Shown: positions 54,749-63,356 of the stretch, in pieces
Layout: every line of letters starts with the position of its first letter
Numbering within the stretch: the first letter of the stretch is position 1
Assembly: GCF_030405905.1 (NCBI RefSeq)
Contig: NZ_JASATW010000012.1
Span: 62,001-126,000 of the forward strand
DNA from: Sphaerothrix gracilis
GTDB lineage: Bacteria > Cyanobacteriota > Cyanobacteriia > Phormidesmidales > Phormidesmidaceae
DNA: 64,000 bases
Reading direction: 5' to 3'
Position numbers and translations under genes: made by a program
Notes under the pieces: model-generated
Told to the model about the DNA's origin: nothing
The model's database searches: none
Seen by the model: only the letters and a program-made list of their open reading frames with translations

Positions 54749-55402
54749 ATGTCCAATATGTCCAGCATGAAGAAGATACGGTTCTTGCTCTTGGGTGGTT
54801 TGACTTGCCTATGCCTAGTTGTCAGCGGCTGGCTGAGTCCTATGTTGGGCCGAACGGTGGCAGCAGTGCCTTCTACAGTTAGCCCCGTTATGCAGGCAAA
54901 TATGTCAGATGGCTTTTGGGGACAAGCGATCAACAGCAATCTTCAGCAGGCGCGATCGGTACTGATGGCGCAAGGGGCGACAGATAGTTCCCTGATATCC
55001 TACGTGGCGGTCATGAGTGAGGAGAACGTTGTGCCTAATTCACCTGATACCCTAGCTCGCGGGGCTGTAGGCGCGGTATTGTCAGGTGATCGACTAGTGG
55101 TTCGGGGCAGCTTCAACCATCTTTCTAGTCCAATGCGCAACTACACTACTGATCCAGTGAGTCCCCCCAACCCTAATATCACTTCAGCCTTTCATATTCA
55201 TCAGGGAAGCCCCTCTGAAAATGGCCCCTTTCAATATGCCCTAGACGTAACCTTAGACACGGAAATGAGTGGCAGCGCGATGGGTGAATACACCCTCACG
55301 CCTGAGCAGCTGCAGGCTCTCAGCAACAATCGCCTATACGTGGACATTCATACAACTCAAAATAGAGGGGGCGAACTGCGGGCGATCTTGATGCCTTATT
55401 AA
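54749..55402 (+). CDS. Exported CHRD-domain protein
   Basis: A 217-residue protein with a signal peptide (KKIRFLLLGGLTCLCLVVSG) and a CHRD domain in the C-terminal part: YVAVMSEENVVPNSPDTLARG, AFHIHQGSPSENGPF and LYVDIHTTQNRGGELRAIL. CHRD domains are named after chordin; their function in bacteria is not known. ATG 54749 is preferred over 54689 because ggaag lies 6 bases before it and it directly precedes the signal peptide. Confidence 0.87.
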   Translation: MSNMSSMKKIRFLLLGGLTCLCLVVSGWLSPMLGRTVAAVPSTVSPVMQANMSDGFWGQAINSNLQQARSVLMAQGATDSSLISYVAVMSEENVVPNSPDTLARGAVGAVLSGDRLVVRGSFNHLSSPMRNYTTDPVSPPNPNITSAFHIHQGSPSENGPFQYALDVTLDTEMSGSAMGEYTLTPEQLQALSNNRLYVDIHTTQNRGGELRAILMPY

Positions 55403-55479
55403 GCTTGACAGCAAGCAAAATTGTTCAATGGCTAGCAGACTTTGACAAGGGCGGGCAGTGCTCGCCTTTCCCTAACACT

Positions 55480-56022
55480 TCAACTTAGACCGTAAAAAGT
55501 GAGCGCGGTGCTGCCGTAGCGCTTTTGCCGCACGATTTCTAGCCCAGCGATCGCCTGAACTGACCCACTTTGGACCCGATGCTCCACCGCCATTTCGCCA
55601 GCAGGGGCCAGCAAGTCTAGCGGGGCGATCGCCTGTAAGACCGGCTGATACAAATCGCTGGCGTAAGGCGGATCAAAGTAGATATAGTCAAATATCTGGC
55701 CTTGAAGCCGCTGTATCTGCTGCCGCACATCTCCCCGCCGCACCTCAAAAGCCTGACCGCTTTGAGCGATACGCTGCCAGTTTTGCTGAATTACCCGGCA
55801 GGCCAAGCCTGATTGCTCAATGCCAATCACCACAGCCGCACCGCGAGCGATCGCCTCGGCTCCCATCGCACCGCTGCCCGCACACAGATCTAGCCAGCGG
55901 CAGCCCCTGATCTGTCCCTGCCAGATATTGAACAGGGCTTCTCGTACTCGCGCTGACGTCGGCCGGGTAGCTTGACCAGGCAGCGTTTTAAGCTGACGGT
56001 TGCCGTAAATCCGCAGGGACAT
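55480..56022 (-). CDS. rsmD: 16S rRNA (guanine-966 N2)-methyltransferase RsmD
   Basis: A 180-residue SAM-dependent enzyme. It has TRPTSARVREALFNIW near the start, the SAM-binding motif WLDLCAGSGAMGAEAI, and the catalytic FDPPYASD. These are typical of RsmD, which methylates G966 of 16S rRNA. It starts four bases after the hisH stop, so the two are co-transcribed. Confidence 0.93.
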   Translation of the reverse strand: MSLRIYGNRQLKTLPGQATRPTSARVREALFNIWQGQIRGCRWLDLCAGSGAMGAEAIARGAAVVIGIEQSGLACRVIQQNWQRIAQSGQAFEVRRGDVRQQIQRLQGQIFDYIYFDPPYASDLYQPVLQAIAPLDLLAPAGEMAVEHRVQSGSVQAIAGLEIVRQKRYGSTALTFYGLS

Positions 56023-56026
56023 GAGC

Positions 56027-56671
56027 CTACCGACTGCTCACTAGCTGCTTCGCTTCTACCAGCTCAACGAAGTTGGATAAAATCTGCAGTCCGGTGTGAG
56101 CTGACTTTTCGGGGTGAAACTGTACTGCCATTAGGTTGTCGCGAGCGATCGCCGCCGTGACCGTCTGACTGCCGTGGGTAATAGTCGCGGCGTTGATACT
56201 CGGATCTGCAGGAGCCGCATAGAAAGAATGCACAAAGTAAACCCAGTCACCAGAACTGACGGACTGCCACAGCCCCATATGGGGCTGGGTAAGTTCTAGC
56301 TGGTTCCAGCCCATGTGCGGAATCGTGAGGTTCGGTTCTGGCTGAAAACGCTTGATGGTACCGGGAATCACCCCTAAACCCGGCTCTTTCCCTTCTTCGC
56401 TGGCGGCAAACAAAACCTGAAGCCCTAAGCAAATGCCCAAAAAAGGTTTGCCGCTGGCAATAATTTGCCTAATGGACTCGACTAAATCACGCGATCGCAG
56501 ATGTCGCATAGCCGGGTCAAACGCACCCACTCCCGGTAGAACGACGCCGTCTGCCTTAGCCAGATCGGCAGCAACGTTAGTGATCTGAGTTGTTGCCCCC
56601 GCTTTCTCCAGCCCCTTACAGGCAGAGTGCAGGTTCCCCATGTCGTAGTCAATGACTGCGATTACGGCCAT
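56027..56671 (-). CDS. hisH: Imidazole glycerol phosphate synthase glutaminase subunit
   Basis: Supplies ammonia from glutamine to HisF in histidine synthesis. The 214-residue class I glutamine amidotransferase has its nucleophile Cys81 in GICLGLQVLF and the His/Glu pair in VQFHPEKS. The N-terminus IAVIDYDMGNLHS is typical. hisF is not in the window. It is first of a two-gene operon with rsmD. Confidence 0.95.
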   Translation of the reverse strand: MAVIAVIDYDMGNLHSACKGLEKAGATTQITNVAADLAKADGVVLPGVGAFDPAMRHLRSRDLVESIRQIIASGKPFLGICLGLQVLFAASEEGKEPGLGVIPGTIKRFQPEPNLTIPHMGWNQLELTQPHMGLWQSVSSGDWVYFVHSFYAAPADPSINAATITHGSQTVTAAIARDNLMAVQFHPEKSAHTGLQILSNFVELVEAKQLVSSR

Positions 56672-56824
56672 GTCAGCCCCCTTTTAAGACAGTCCACTGC
56701 CCTATAGTAACCTCTGCGATCGCCCGTAATGGTTGCTGTCGCACAAATTAGGGGCACGGCTGCAGAAAAAGCGATAGGCAGAATTTGCCACAATAGACCA
56801 TAGCCCGCTTTTAGAGACTTTGAC

Positions 56825-57526
56825 ATGTTAGGCCAGCCGCTACCCTACCAGGCCAGTCAATCGCTGCGGCAGCGTCTGAGTCCGGCAAATCTGGGTCATA
56901 CGCCGCCGAACGCGCTTCCCCTTCTCCAGCAGCCAAATCAGACAGGTTTATCACCGTTACCCCCACCCCGTTTGCTGCTCACCGCTTTTCGTCCCTGGCG
57001 TACCCATCAGGTTTCCAATTCCTCAGACGACTTGCTGCTCGCTCTGCAGCGCCAAGCTTGGCTGCCTGAGAATACCCATGTACTGCGGCATTTGCCCGTT
57101 AGCTTTCAGTTGGCTCACCCGGCAGTAATTGCCAAAATTCTTTGGCTGCAGCCTCATTTTGTCATCTGCTGCGGCATGGCCGAAAATCGCTCTCGGCTTA
57201 GCCTAGAACTTCAGGGCATAGATATAGATAACAATCAGGCTTTACAAACGCCCCTGCCGCTCTCTACGCTCTTGCAGGGAACAGCCCTTACCGAAATTAG
57301 CAGCGATGCTGGCAGCTATGTTTGCAATCACCTCTATTTCCAAGTCCTGCAGTTTCTCAGGCGAAACCACATGGCCTGTCAGGCTTTATTCATCCACGTT
57401 CCAAAGCTAAATCAGGCTAATTTAGGCTTGATTATGCAAGACTTTAACCGAATTTTGCTGCAGCTTTCGCCCCCCGTTCATTCAGGCGCGATCGCTCCCG
57501 TTGTCCGTCTGCCCCTAGCGTCATGA
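56825..57526 (+). CDS. Peptidase C15 (pyroglutamyl peptidase I-like)
   Basis: A 233-residue cysteine peptidase relative. The C15 catalytic residues are present: Glu120 in CGMAENR, Cys167 in DAGSYVCNHLYF and His191 in FIHVPKL. The N-terminal motif normally reading GFxPFGG is changed to TAFRPWRTHQ, so substrate binding may differ. A 48-residue Pro/Gln-rich leader precedes the domain. The stop overlaps the ATG of the next peptidase gene by four bases, so they are translationally coupled. Confidence 0.83.
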   Translation: MLGQPLPYQASQSLRQRLSPANLGHTPPNALPLLQQPNQTGLSPLPPPRLLLTAFRPWRTHQVSNSSDDLLLALQRQAWLPENTHVLRHLPVSFQLAHPAVIAKILWLQPHFVICCGMAENRSRLSLELQGIDIDNNQALQTPLPLSTLLQGTALTEISSDAGSYVCNHLYFQVLQFLRRNHMACQALFIHVPKLNQANLGLIMQDFNRILLQLSPPVHSGAIAPVVRLPLAS

Positions 57527-58215
57527 AGCCCTATCAAAAAGTCCCGATTCGCGATCGCGGTGAATCCCTAGTACCCATTCCGCTAGACTGCTTTGCCGTC
57601 GTCCGGCCCCACCCCTACGAAAAGCTAGGAGCACCCTATGGCGGGCGATCGCCCTACTACCTACGGCAAGCTGTTTGCGATCGCCTCCTGCAGGCCCAAA
57701 AGGCTCTGCGGGCCCAAAAACCGGGCTGGCAGATCCAAATTTTTGATGCCTATCGCCCTGTAGCCGTCCAGCAGTTCATGGTAGAGCATACCTACAGACA
57801 GATAGTGCTAGCTCAGGGGCTATCTGCTAGCGTCATCAATGAGTCTGAGCGTCAGGCCATTATGGAGCAGGTCTACCAGTTTTGGGCTCTCCCCAGCGCC
57901 GATCCAGCGACGCCACCGCCCCACAGCACCGGAGCCGCCGTAGATATAACGCTAGTGGACGCGCAGAGTCAAACAGTCGATATGGGCTCTCCGATTGATG
58001 AACCCTCTAAGCGGTCTTATCCCAATCATTTTGCCAATAGCGCTGATACCCAGGCGCAGCGCCAGCACCAGCACCGCCAGCTACTGGCCGCAGTTCTAAA
58101 GTCGGCTGGCTTTCAACAGCATCCCCACGAGTGGTGGCATTTTTCCTATGGCGATCAGCTTTGGGCCTGGCAGACGCGATCGCCGGTCGCTTACTACGGT
58201 CAAGCTATGGCGTAA
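57523..58215 (+). CDS. VanX-like D-Ala-D-Ala dipeptidase (M15D)
   Basis: A 230-residue zinc peptidase. Zinc ligands are His134 and Asp141 in HSTGAAVDIT and His206 in EWWHFSYGD, with catalytic Glu203. The N-terminal part has FDAYRPVAVQQFMV, where the Arg is a conserved active-site residue. The family cuts D-Ala-D-Ala; in cyanobacteria such homologues more likely act in peptidoglycan recycling than in vancomycin resistance. It is coupled to the C15 gene, a suggestive pairing of two small-peptide enzymes. Confidence 0.88.
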   Translation: MKPYQKVPIRDRGESLVPIPLDCFAVVRPHPYEKLGAPYGGRSPYYLRQAVCDRLLQAQKALRAQKPGWQIQIFDAYRPVAVQQFMVEHTYRQIVLAQGLSASVINESERQAIMEQVYQFWALPSADPATPPPHSTGAAVDITLVDAQSQTVDMGSPIDEPSKRSYPNHFANSADTQAQRQHQHRQLLAAVLKSAGFQQHPHEWWHFSYGDQLWAWQTRSPVAYYGQAMA

Positions 58216-58217
58216 AA

Positions 58218-58793
58218 TTATCCTCTAGATTCGAGTTTGCTATTGGCTGCAAACCCCTGATGCTGATAGGTATCCGTTGGCATAGATCTATCTTGAGCCG
58301 AATCACCTGCCGTTTTGGCTGAATTGGAGATGTCGGTTTCCGTAGCAGCTTTTGGCTTTGGCTGAGCAGCTTCGTGCGTAGCCAAAGAGGTCTTCATCGC
58401 CAAGCAGTTTTGTCCCTCGCCCACTTTGAGGCGATACTCCACCGTATCCATTAGCCGATGTAAAATTAACCAGCCATATCCGCCTTCTTGATAGTCCTGG
58501 GGTTCAGGCGCTAAATATTGTTCCAGCTCGAAGCCAGAGCCAGAATCCCAAATTTCCAGCGACAGGTTCCGTTCTTTCAGCTCTAAACGGATGAGAACAG
58601 GCAAGTTGGGCTGGTCTCTGTGGGCGTGGCGCACGACATTTGAATACGCCTCAACCAGCACCAAGCGCAGGCGGCTTTCAATCCGCGACCAGTCAACCTG
58701 ACTGCCAAGTTCTGCTTTCAAAGACTCTAAAAGCCAGTTTTCAACAATGCCTAAGAACTTTAGATCACTGGGGACATGCAGCTCCGTTTTCAT
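58218..58793 (-). CDS. Anti-sigma-type ATP-binding protein (RsbW-like)
   Basis: A 191-residue protein with a GHKL ATPase domain of the anti-sigma-factor kinase kind: VLVEAYSNVVRHAH as N box and EIWDSGSGF as G1 box. The last 50 residues are polar and disordered-looking (PKPKAATETDISNSAK). It starts two bases after the stop of the PP2C phosphatase gene, so the two form an operon and likely a partner-switching pair. The expected anti-anti-sigma (STAS) protein is not adjacent. Confidence 0.85.
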   Translation of the reverse strand: MKTELHVPSDLKFLGIVENWLLESLKAELGSQVDWSRIESRLRLVLVEAYSNVVRHAHRDQPNLPVLIRLELKERNLSLEIWDSGSGFELEQYLAPEPQDYQEGGYGWLILHRLMDTVEYRLKVGEGQNCLAMKTSLATHEAAQPKPKAATETDISNSAKTAGDSAQDRSMPTDTYQHQGFAANSKLESRG

Positions 58794-58795
58794 AA

Positions 58796-60550
58796 CTACA
58801 GCACCTCCAGTGACAGAATAGTCTGGTCATCTTCCTGAACTGAGTTTGAGAGCGTGACCTGGGCCAAAACCTGATCTAGATCCAACAGCTCTGACTGCTG
58901 TTTCAAAATTGTCCACAATCCTGTTTGCCTCAGCATGGCGTCGCTGCCATTGTTGGAAGCGGGAATTGTGGCTTCCGTGATGCCGTCGCTGGTGATAACT
59001 AAGGCTGACCCTGGGGTCAGCGCGAGTTCTCCGGCGGCGGCTTTCCAGGTCGGCAGGATGCCGATAGGAACCCCGCGCGTGTCTAGATAGGTCGGTTCAG
59101 CATCATCCTCAGTCGCGGCTGAGCGAGACCAGGTCATTGGATAGACGTGACCCGCATTGGCATAGATGAGTTGGTATTGATCCGGAATGTAGCGAACCAG
59201 AACCATCGTAATGAAGCAGTTATTGCTGACCAAATCGTCTGACAGGCTGGCATTGAGATTTTGCATGACGATATTGGGGGGGGGAGGCGACTCCTGTGAA
59301 AGCTCACGGCGCAGCACCGAAATAGCGCTAGCCATGAAGAGAGCCGCTGGCACCCCTTTGCCAGAAACATCACCGACCGCTAGCCAGATATCGCCCTGAG
59401 GATGGACAAAAACCTCAAAGAAATCGCCGCCAACCTCACGAGCCGGGATACACCGGGTCTGAATGCGAATCCCTTCAATATGCGGCCAGCTTTGGCGCAG
59501 CAGATTGGTCTGAATTTGCCGCGCCACCGATAGCTCCGCCCGCATTTGCTCTGTCTGTAGCTGAATGCGCTGATAGAGCATCGCCTGAGAGATGGCTAGC
59601 GCAATTTGTTCAGAAACGCTGTTGAGCAGGTTGATAGTTTCGTCTGACCAAGCGTTGGGATTACCGATGCGGTGAAGATAGGCGATCGCTAGGCAGTCTT
59701 TTTGATAAATAAAGGGAACAACGAGGCTATTAAGCGCGACTTCATCGGTGAGCTGAATCACTCGCTGCTGGGTGGGACTGCTGCCGACTGAGGCATTTAA
59801 GTCGAGAGATTGTTCTAAAACCGCTGCGGCTGCCAGAGCCTGCTCGGCTTCAGCCGTAGACTTATCGGAGGCTATATAGACGAAGCGTTTAGCGTCTACC
59901 TGACAGTGATAGCGCGTTTTAAATCCCTCACTCACCGGAGTCAGGGTAGAACAGCAGGCTTTAAAGGTACTGCCCAGAGTTTCTGCAATTGTTTGCAGCA
60001 TACTGTTGTAGTCTAAAGACTCTCGAATCGCCCGCATCACTTCGTTGAACAGGGATTCTCGACTGAGGGCACGGCTCAGCTCTAAGGTTCTTTGCTTTAG
60101 AACGCGGTAAGTTTCGGCAGCTTGTAAAACGACGTTCTTGAGCCGATCGGGATTCCACGGCTTCGTAATGTACTTAAAGACCTGCCCTGAGTTGATTGCC
60201 TCAACCAGGTCTTCGACATCGGTGTAGCCCGTCAGCACAATGCGGATAGAATCCGGGAAACGCTCAACCGTACGGCTGAGAAATTCCGTCCCGTTCATCC
60301 GCGGCATGCGCTGATCAGAAATGATCACCGCCATTTCTCCTTCTTGATCTAGAACTTTCAGGGCTGCGAATCCATTCTCGGCCTTGAAGACCCGGAAATC
60401 GCGGCGAAAAGTTCGATAGAGCAAGTCCAGATTATCCGGCTCATCGTCGACAACCAGCAATTTAAGCTGTTGATTCTGGCTTGAATCCATCGAAGACTCT
60501 GTTTGTCTGAAGTTTTCTGCGCGAGGGGCAACGCGACTAGTATCAATCAT
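58796..60550 (-). CDS. Receiver-GAF-PP2C (SpoIIE-type) phosphatase
   Basis: A 584-residue signalling protein. A receiver domain (about 28-150) has LLVVDDEPDN, the phospho-acceptor region VIISDQRMPRMNG and the Lys in ITKPWNPDRL. A GAF domain follows (about 180-330). The PP2C part starts with GGDFFEVF, has VGDVSGKGVPAALFMA and ends with ITSDGITEA, keeping the metal-binding Asp residues. It is expected to dephosphorylate an anti-anti-sigma protein when its receiver is phosphorylated. The start may be Met21 (60490). Confidence 0.9.
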   Translation of the reverse strand: MIDTSRVAPRAENFRQTESSMDSSQNQQLKLLVVDDEPDNLDLLYRTFRRDFRVFKAENGFAALKVLDQEGEMAVIISDQRMPRMNGTEFLSRTVERFPDSIRIVLTGYTDVEDLVEAINSGQVFKYITKPWNPDRLKNVVLQAAETYRVLKQRTLELSRALSRESLFNEVMRAIRESLDYNSMLQTIAETLGSTFKACCSTLTPVSEGFKTRYHCQVDAKRFVYIASDKSTAEAEQALAAAAVLEQSLDLNASVGSSPTQQRVIQLTDEVALNSLVVPFIYQKDCLAIAYLHRIGNPNAWSDETINLLNSVSEQIALAISQAMLYQRIQLQTEQMRAELSVARQIQTNLLRQSWPHIEGIRIQTRCIPAREVGGDFFEVFVHPQGDIWLAVGDVSGKGVPAALFMASAISVLRRELSQESPPPPNIVMQNLNASLSDDLVSNNCFITMVLVRYIPDQYQLIYANAGHVYPMTWSRSAATEDDAEPTYLDTRGVPIGILPTWKAAAGELALTPGSALVITSDGITEATIPASNNGSDAMLRQTGLWTILKQQSELLDLDQVLAQVTLSNSVQEDDQTILSLEVL

Positions 60551-60837
60551 ATTTGCTATCTAAGCTCAGTGAGGCTTAGCTCAATCAGTAAAAATACGGC
60601 AATCCTTAAAGACATCTTGCGATTAGGTTGCCCAAATAGCATCTTGATTAAGCTATGGACAGCTCGTCTTCTCAACAAGCCTCTGGCAACCAGGACGCAG
60701 ATTTTTGATTGAATCTAAAGCGCTGAGCTAGATGATTGTCAAAAACAAGATAGATAACACCCCTGAGCAAGCGTGTACGGTAAACTCTGAAGCACAATGC
60801 CACAAAAAGCTTAGCCTACCTTTAGGCAGATTAAACG

Positions 60838-61758
60838 ATGAAATTATTGATGGTGATTACTGGGCTAGGGGCGATCGCCCTCAGCAGTTTGACGTGGACT
60901 GTCAGAGCGCAGAGTATTCCAGCTAGTCAGCTCCGACAAGAGCTGCAGTTAGCAATCTGTTTAAATGCGTGGGGCTATGCGCTAGATCTAATTGATCCGC
61001 TGATTGGCTCAAACGAAATTTCTTTTGGCGAACGTAACCGCATGATTCAGCTCCGTCGTCAGCTCCAAACCTATCAAACTCGCCGCACGGTAGTCCGGCC
61101 TGATGCAGATTGTGAAGCGGTCTTAGCTCAAACCATTACGGCTGGTGCAGTCAACTTGCCCGATCGCCTAGTGGAGTGGGCAAAGGCCTATGAAGCTTTG
61201 TTTGCCAATCTCTACTATCGACCGGGCCAGGGGCGCAATCAGTCTTTTCGGCCAATCTTGCCCCTAGCTGGCGTCAGCTTACGCAGTCAAACAGACATAC
61301 CGGCGCTATCGCCAGCCACGCCAATTGATACCCGCAATGGCTCAGGCGTAGTGGCTGGGGAAGTAGGCAGCAACTATCAGGTCTATAGCTTTGTCGCTGG
61401 GCTAGGGGATCGAGTGACGCTTGCGGTGGATGTCACTGATGTTTTGCCAGGAAGTCTCTATCAGGACGATGATTCGCAGCTATTTCTCTTCAACAGTGAA
61501 GGACAGCTTTTAGCTGAGAATGACGATTTGATCAGCTTGCAGTCACAGATCAGCGGCTTTTTGGTGCCGCGAACCGGCCTGTACTACATTGCTGTAACCA
61601 CCTATGACAACGATCCGATATTTGACAGCGAACGGCAGGTTATCGGCTGGGAAGGGGACGGCGGCAGCCTGATCGAATACACCCTGACTCTGACCGGCGT
61701 GACGCCAACGGCAAGTCTGATGAGACCTACGCTGACAGATAACCCAGATCAAATGTAG
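60838..61758 (+). CDS. Exported protein with C-terminal PPC-like domain
   Basis: A 306-residue protein with a signal peptide (LLMVITGLGAIALSSLTWTV, cleavage after VRA). Two Cys residues in the mature part (AICLNAW and DADCEAV) could form a disulfide. The C-terminal half (about 175-295) looks like a pre-peptidase C-terminal domain: YSFVAGLGDRVTLAVDV, QLFLFNSEGQLLAENDD, then TGLYYIAVTTYDND. No enzymatic domain is seen. It is a single gene. Confidence 0.75.
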   Translation: MKLLMVITGLGAIALSSLTWTVRAQSIPASQLRQELQLAICLNAWGYALDLIDPLIGSNEISFGERNRMIQLRRQLQTYQTRRTVVRPDADCEAVLAQTITAGAVNLPDRLVEWAKAYEALFANLYYRPGQGRNQSFRPILPLAGVSLRSQTDIPALSPATPIDTRNGSGVVAGEVGSNYQVYSFVAGLGDRVTLAVDVTDVLPGSLYQDDDSQLFLFNSEGQLLAENDDLISLQSQISGFLVPRTGLYYIAVTTYDNDPIFDSERQVIGWEGDGGSLIEYTLTLTGVTPTASLMRPTLTDNPDQM

Positions 61759-61783
61759 CTCTGTGAATAAGGTCGCCAATAGG

Positions 61784-63166
61784 CTACCAAATTCCCTGGG
61801 TGCGCGAATACCAGCGCAGTAAAACCCGGGCCAGTCGATGCGGGTCGTGGCGAATTGAACCACTTTTTTCGTCCACTTTCATCACATTAGCGAGGACAAT
61901 GCGGCGGCCTGAGGCAATGACGGTATCGCGATCAAAAGTGACGGGTTGGGCACCTTCTTGGGCGTAGCGCTCTAGAATCTCTCCGGTAGGCAATCGCTTT
62001 TGCACCAGTACTGCGTCAAACAGCGATCGCCCGCAGGTCTGATCGAGCGCTCGAATATGATCTGAAACGCTAAAATCCTCGGTTTCACCCGGCTCAGTCA
62101 TGATGTTACAGACATAGATGCGGGGCACATTTTGCTGGGCGATGGCGGCGGCAATGTCAGGCACCAGCAGGTTGGGCGCAATACTGGTGTAGAGGCTGCC
62201 GGGGCCAATGATAATGTAGTCTGCCTCATCAATAGCCTTTAGCGCCCTTGGCAGCGCAGGGGGATTGGCTGGAGCGCAGCCAATGCGGACAATCTGGCCT
62301 TTGGCCTCCGTAATATTGGATTCCCCCTCAATGCGGCGACCGTCTTTGAGTTCGGCCCACAGCCGCACATCGCTCAGGGTGGCGGGCAGCACCTGACCCC
62401 TCACCGCTAAGACTTGAGAACTGGCCGCGATCGCCTGTTCCACGTCCCCCGTAATGTTATTCATAGCGGTTAAAAACAGATTGCCAAAGCTGTGCCCAGA
62501 CAGACCGCTGCCGCCACTGAAACGATATTGAAACAGCTCTGTCAAGAGCTTTTCTTCATCGGCTAGAGCTGCTAGGCAGTTACGAATATCGCCCGGCGGC
62601 AAAATGCCCATCTCTCGGCGCAGCCGCCCGGAAGAACCGCCATCGTCGGCCACGGTAACAATTGCTGTGATGTTAGCGCTGTAGTCCTTCAGCCCGCGCA
62701 GTAGGGTAGAAAGCCCTGTGCCCCCGCCAATAACCACAATTTTGGGGCCGCGATGCAGTCGCCGCTGATTCATCAGCACATCAACCAGCCCTTCTTCGCT
62801 ACCGGGCATCAGGACTTCAGTGATAGCGCCCAGCGTACGGGTCTGACCCCATAGAATTAACAGTACCCCAATTAAAATTCCCAGCGGGCCACTGATGTAG
62901 TTGGGAATAATCGTGCTGATCAGGCGGAGCAGTGCCCCCAAGAACTGCACGGTATAAAAAACCGGCGTTAGTTTGAGCCAGATAGCCAGACCAGTGCCTA
63001 CCAGTAAAACGCCAATAGTGCTGAGAAACAGCCAGCGCTTGACTAAAAGCCCAGGAGCCAACCACTTAACCCAGCGATTGACCCGAGGCGGCGTGACGTA
63101 GGTGGTTTCTCGCCAAAGAAAACGAAAAGACTTGCGGAGCTTTCGTTTTAAGGAACTAAAGGGCAT
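61784..63166 (-). CDS. yvcK: Gluconeogenesis factor YvcK/CofD-like, membrane-anchored
   Basis: A 460-residue protein. Two membrane helices are at about 38-60 and 78-106. The YvcK domain has VVIGGGTGLSTLLRGLK, the VADDGGSSGRLRREMG motif and PPGDIRNCLAALAD, the last binding a nucleotide-sugar in homologues. In Bacillus YvcK binds UDP-sugars and supports cell-wall synthesis on gluconeogenic carbon. The N-terminal anchor is typical of the cyanobacterial type. It is divergent from the following ABC ATPase gene. Confidence 0.88.
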   Translation of the reverse strand: MPFSSLKRKLRKSFRFLWRETTYVTPPRVNRWVKWLAPGLLVKRWLFLSTIGVLLVGTGLAIWLKLTPVFYTVQFLGALLRLISTIIPNYISGPLGILIGVLLILWGQTRTLGAITEVLMPGSEEGLVDVLMNQRRLHRGPKIVVIGGGTGLSTLLRGLKDYSANITAIVTVADDGGSSGRLRREMGILPPGDIRNCLAALADEEKLLTELFQYRFSGGSGLSGHSFGNLFLTAMNNITGDVEQAIAASSQVLAVRGQVLPATLSDVRLWAELKDGRRIEGESNITEAKGQIVRIGCAPANPPALPRALKAIDEADYIIIGPGSLYTSIAPNLLVPDIAAAIAQQNVPRIYVCNIMTEPGETEDFSVSDHIRALDQTCGRSLFDAVLVQKRLPTGEILERYAQEGAQPVTFDRDTVIASGRRIVLANVMKVDEKSGSIRHDPHRLARVLLRWYSRTQGIW

Positions 63167-63356
63167 AGATATGAGTCAGGCACACGATGATGAATGGCAT
63201 ACTGGGGATCGACCAGCACTGAAAATCTTGAAATCCTCCCAATGCTATCGAGCATTTGATAGAGTCTAGGCAGAGCGAGAGGATCATCGAATCCACTTCG
63301 CCTCTGCTTAGTTTGCCATTCCCAAGCATCTGTTCTGCATAAATTTCGGATTAACT

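Noticed and set aside
55447..55469. Weak hairpin between the CHRD gene and rsmD
   Set aside because: Seven pairs including a G-T pair and no T tract on either strand; too weak to call a terminator.
60732..60926. 64-residue ORF before the PPC-protein gene
   Set aside because: It overlaps the start of the exported protein in another frame and has no supporting features.
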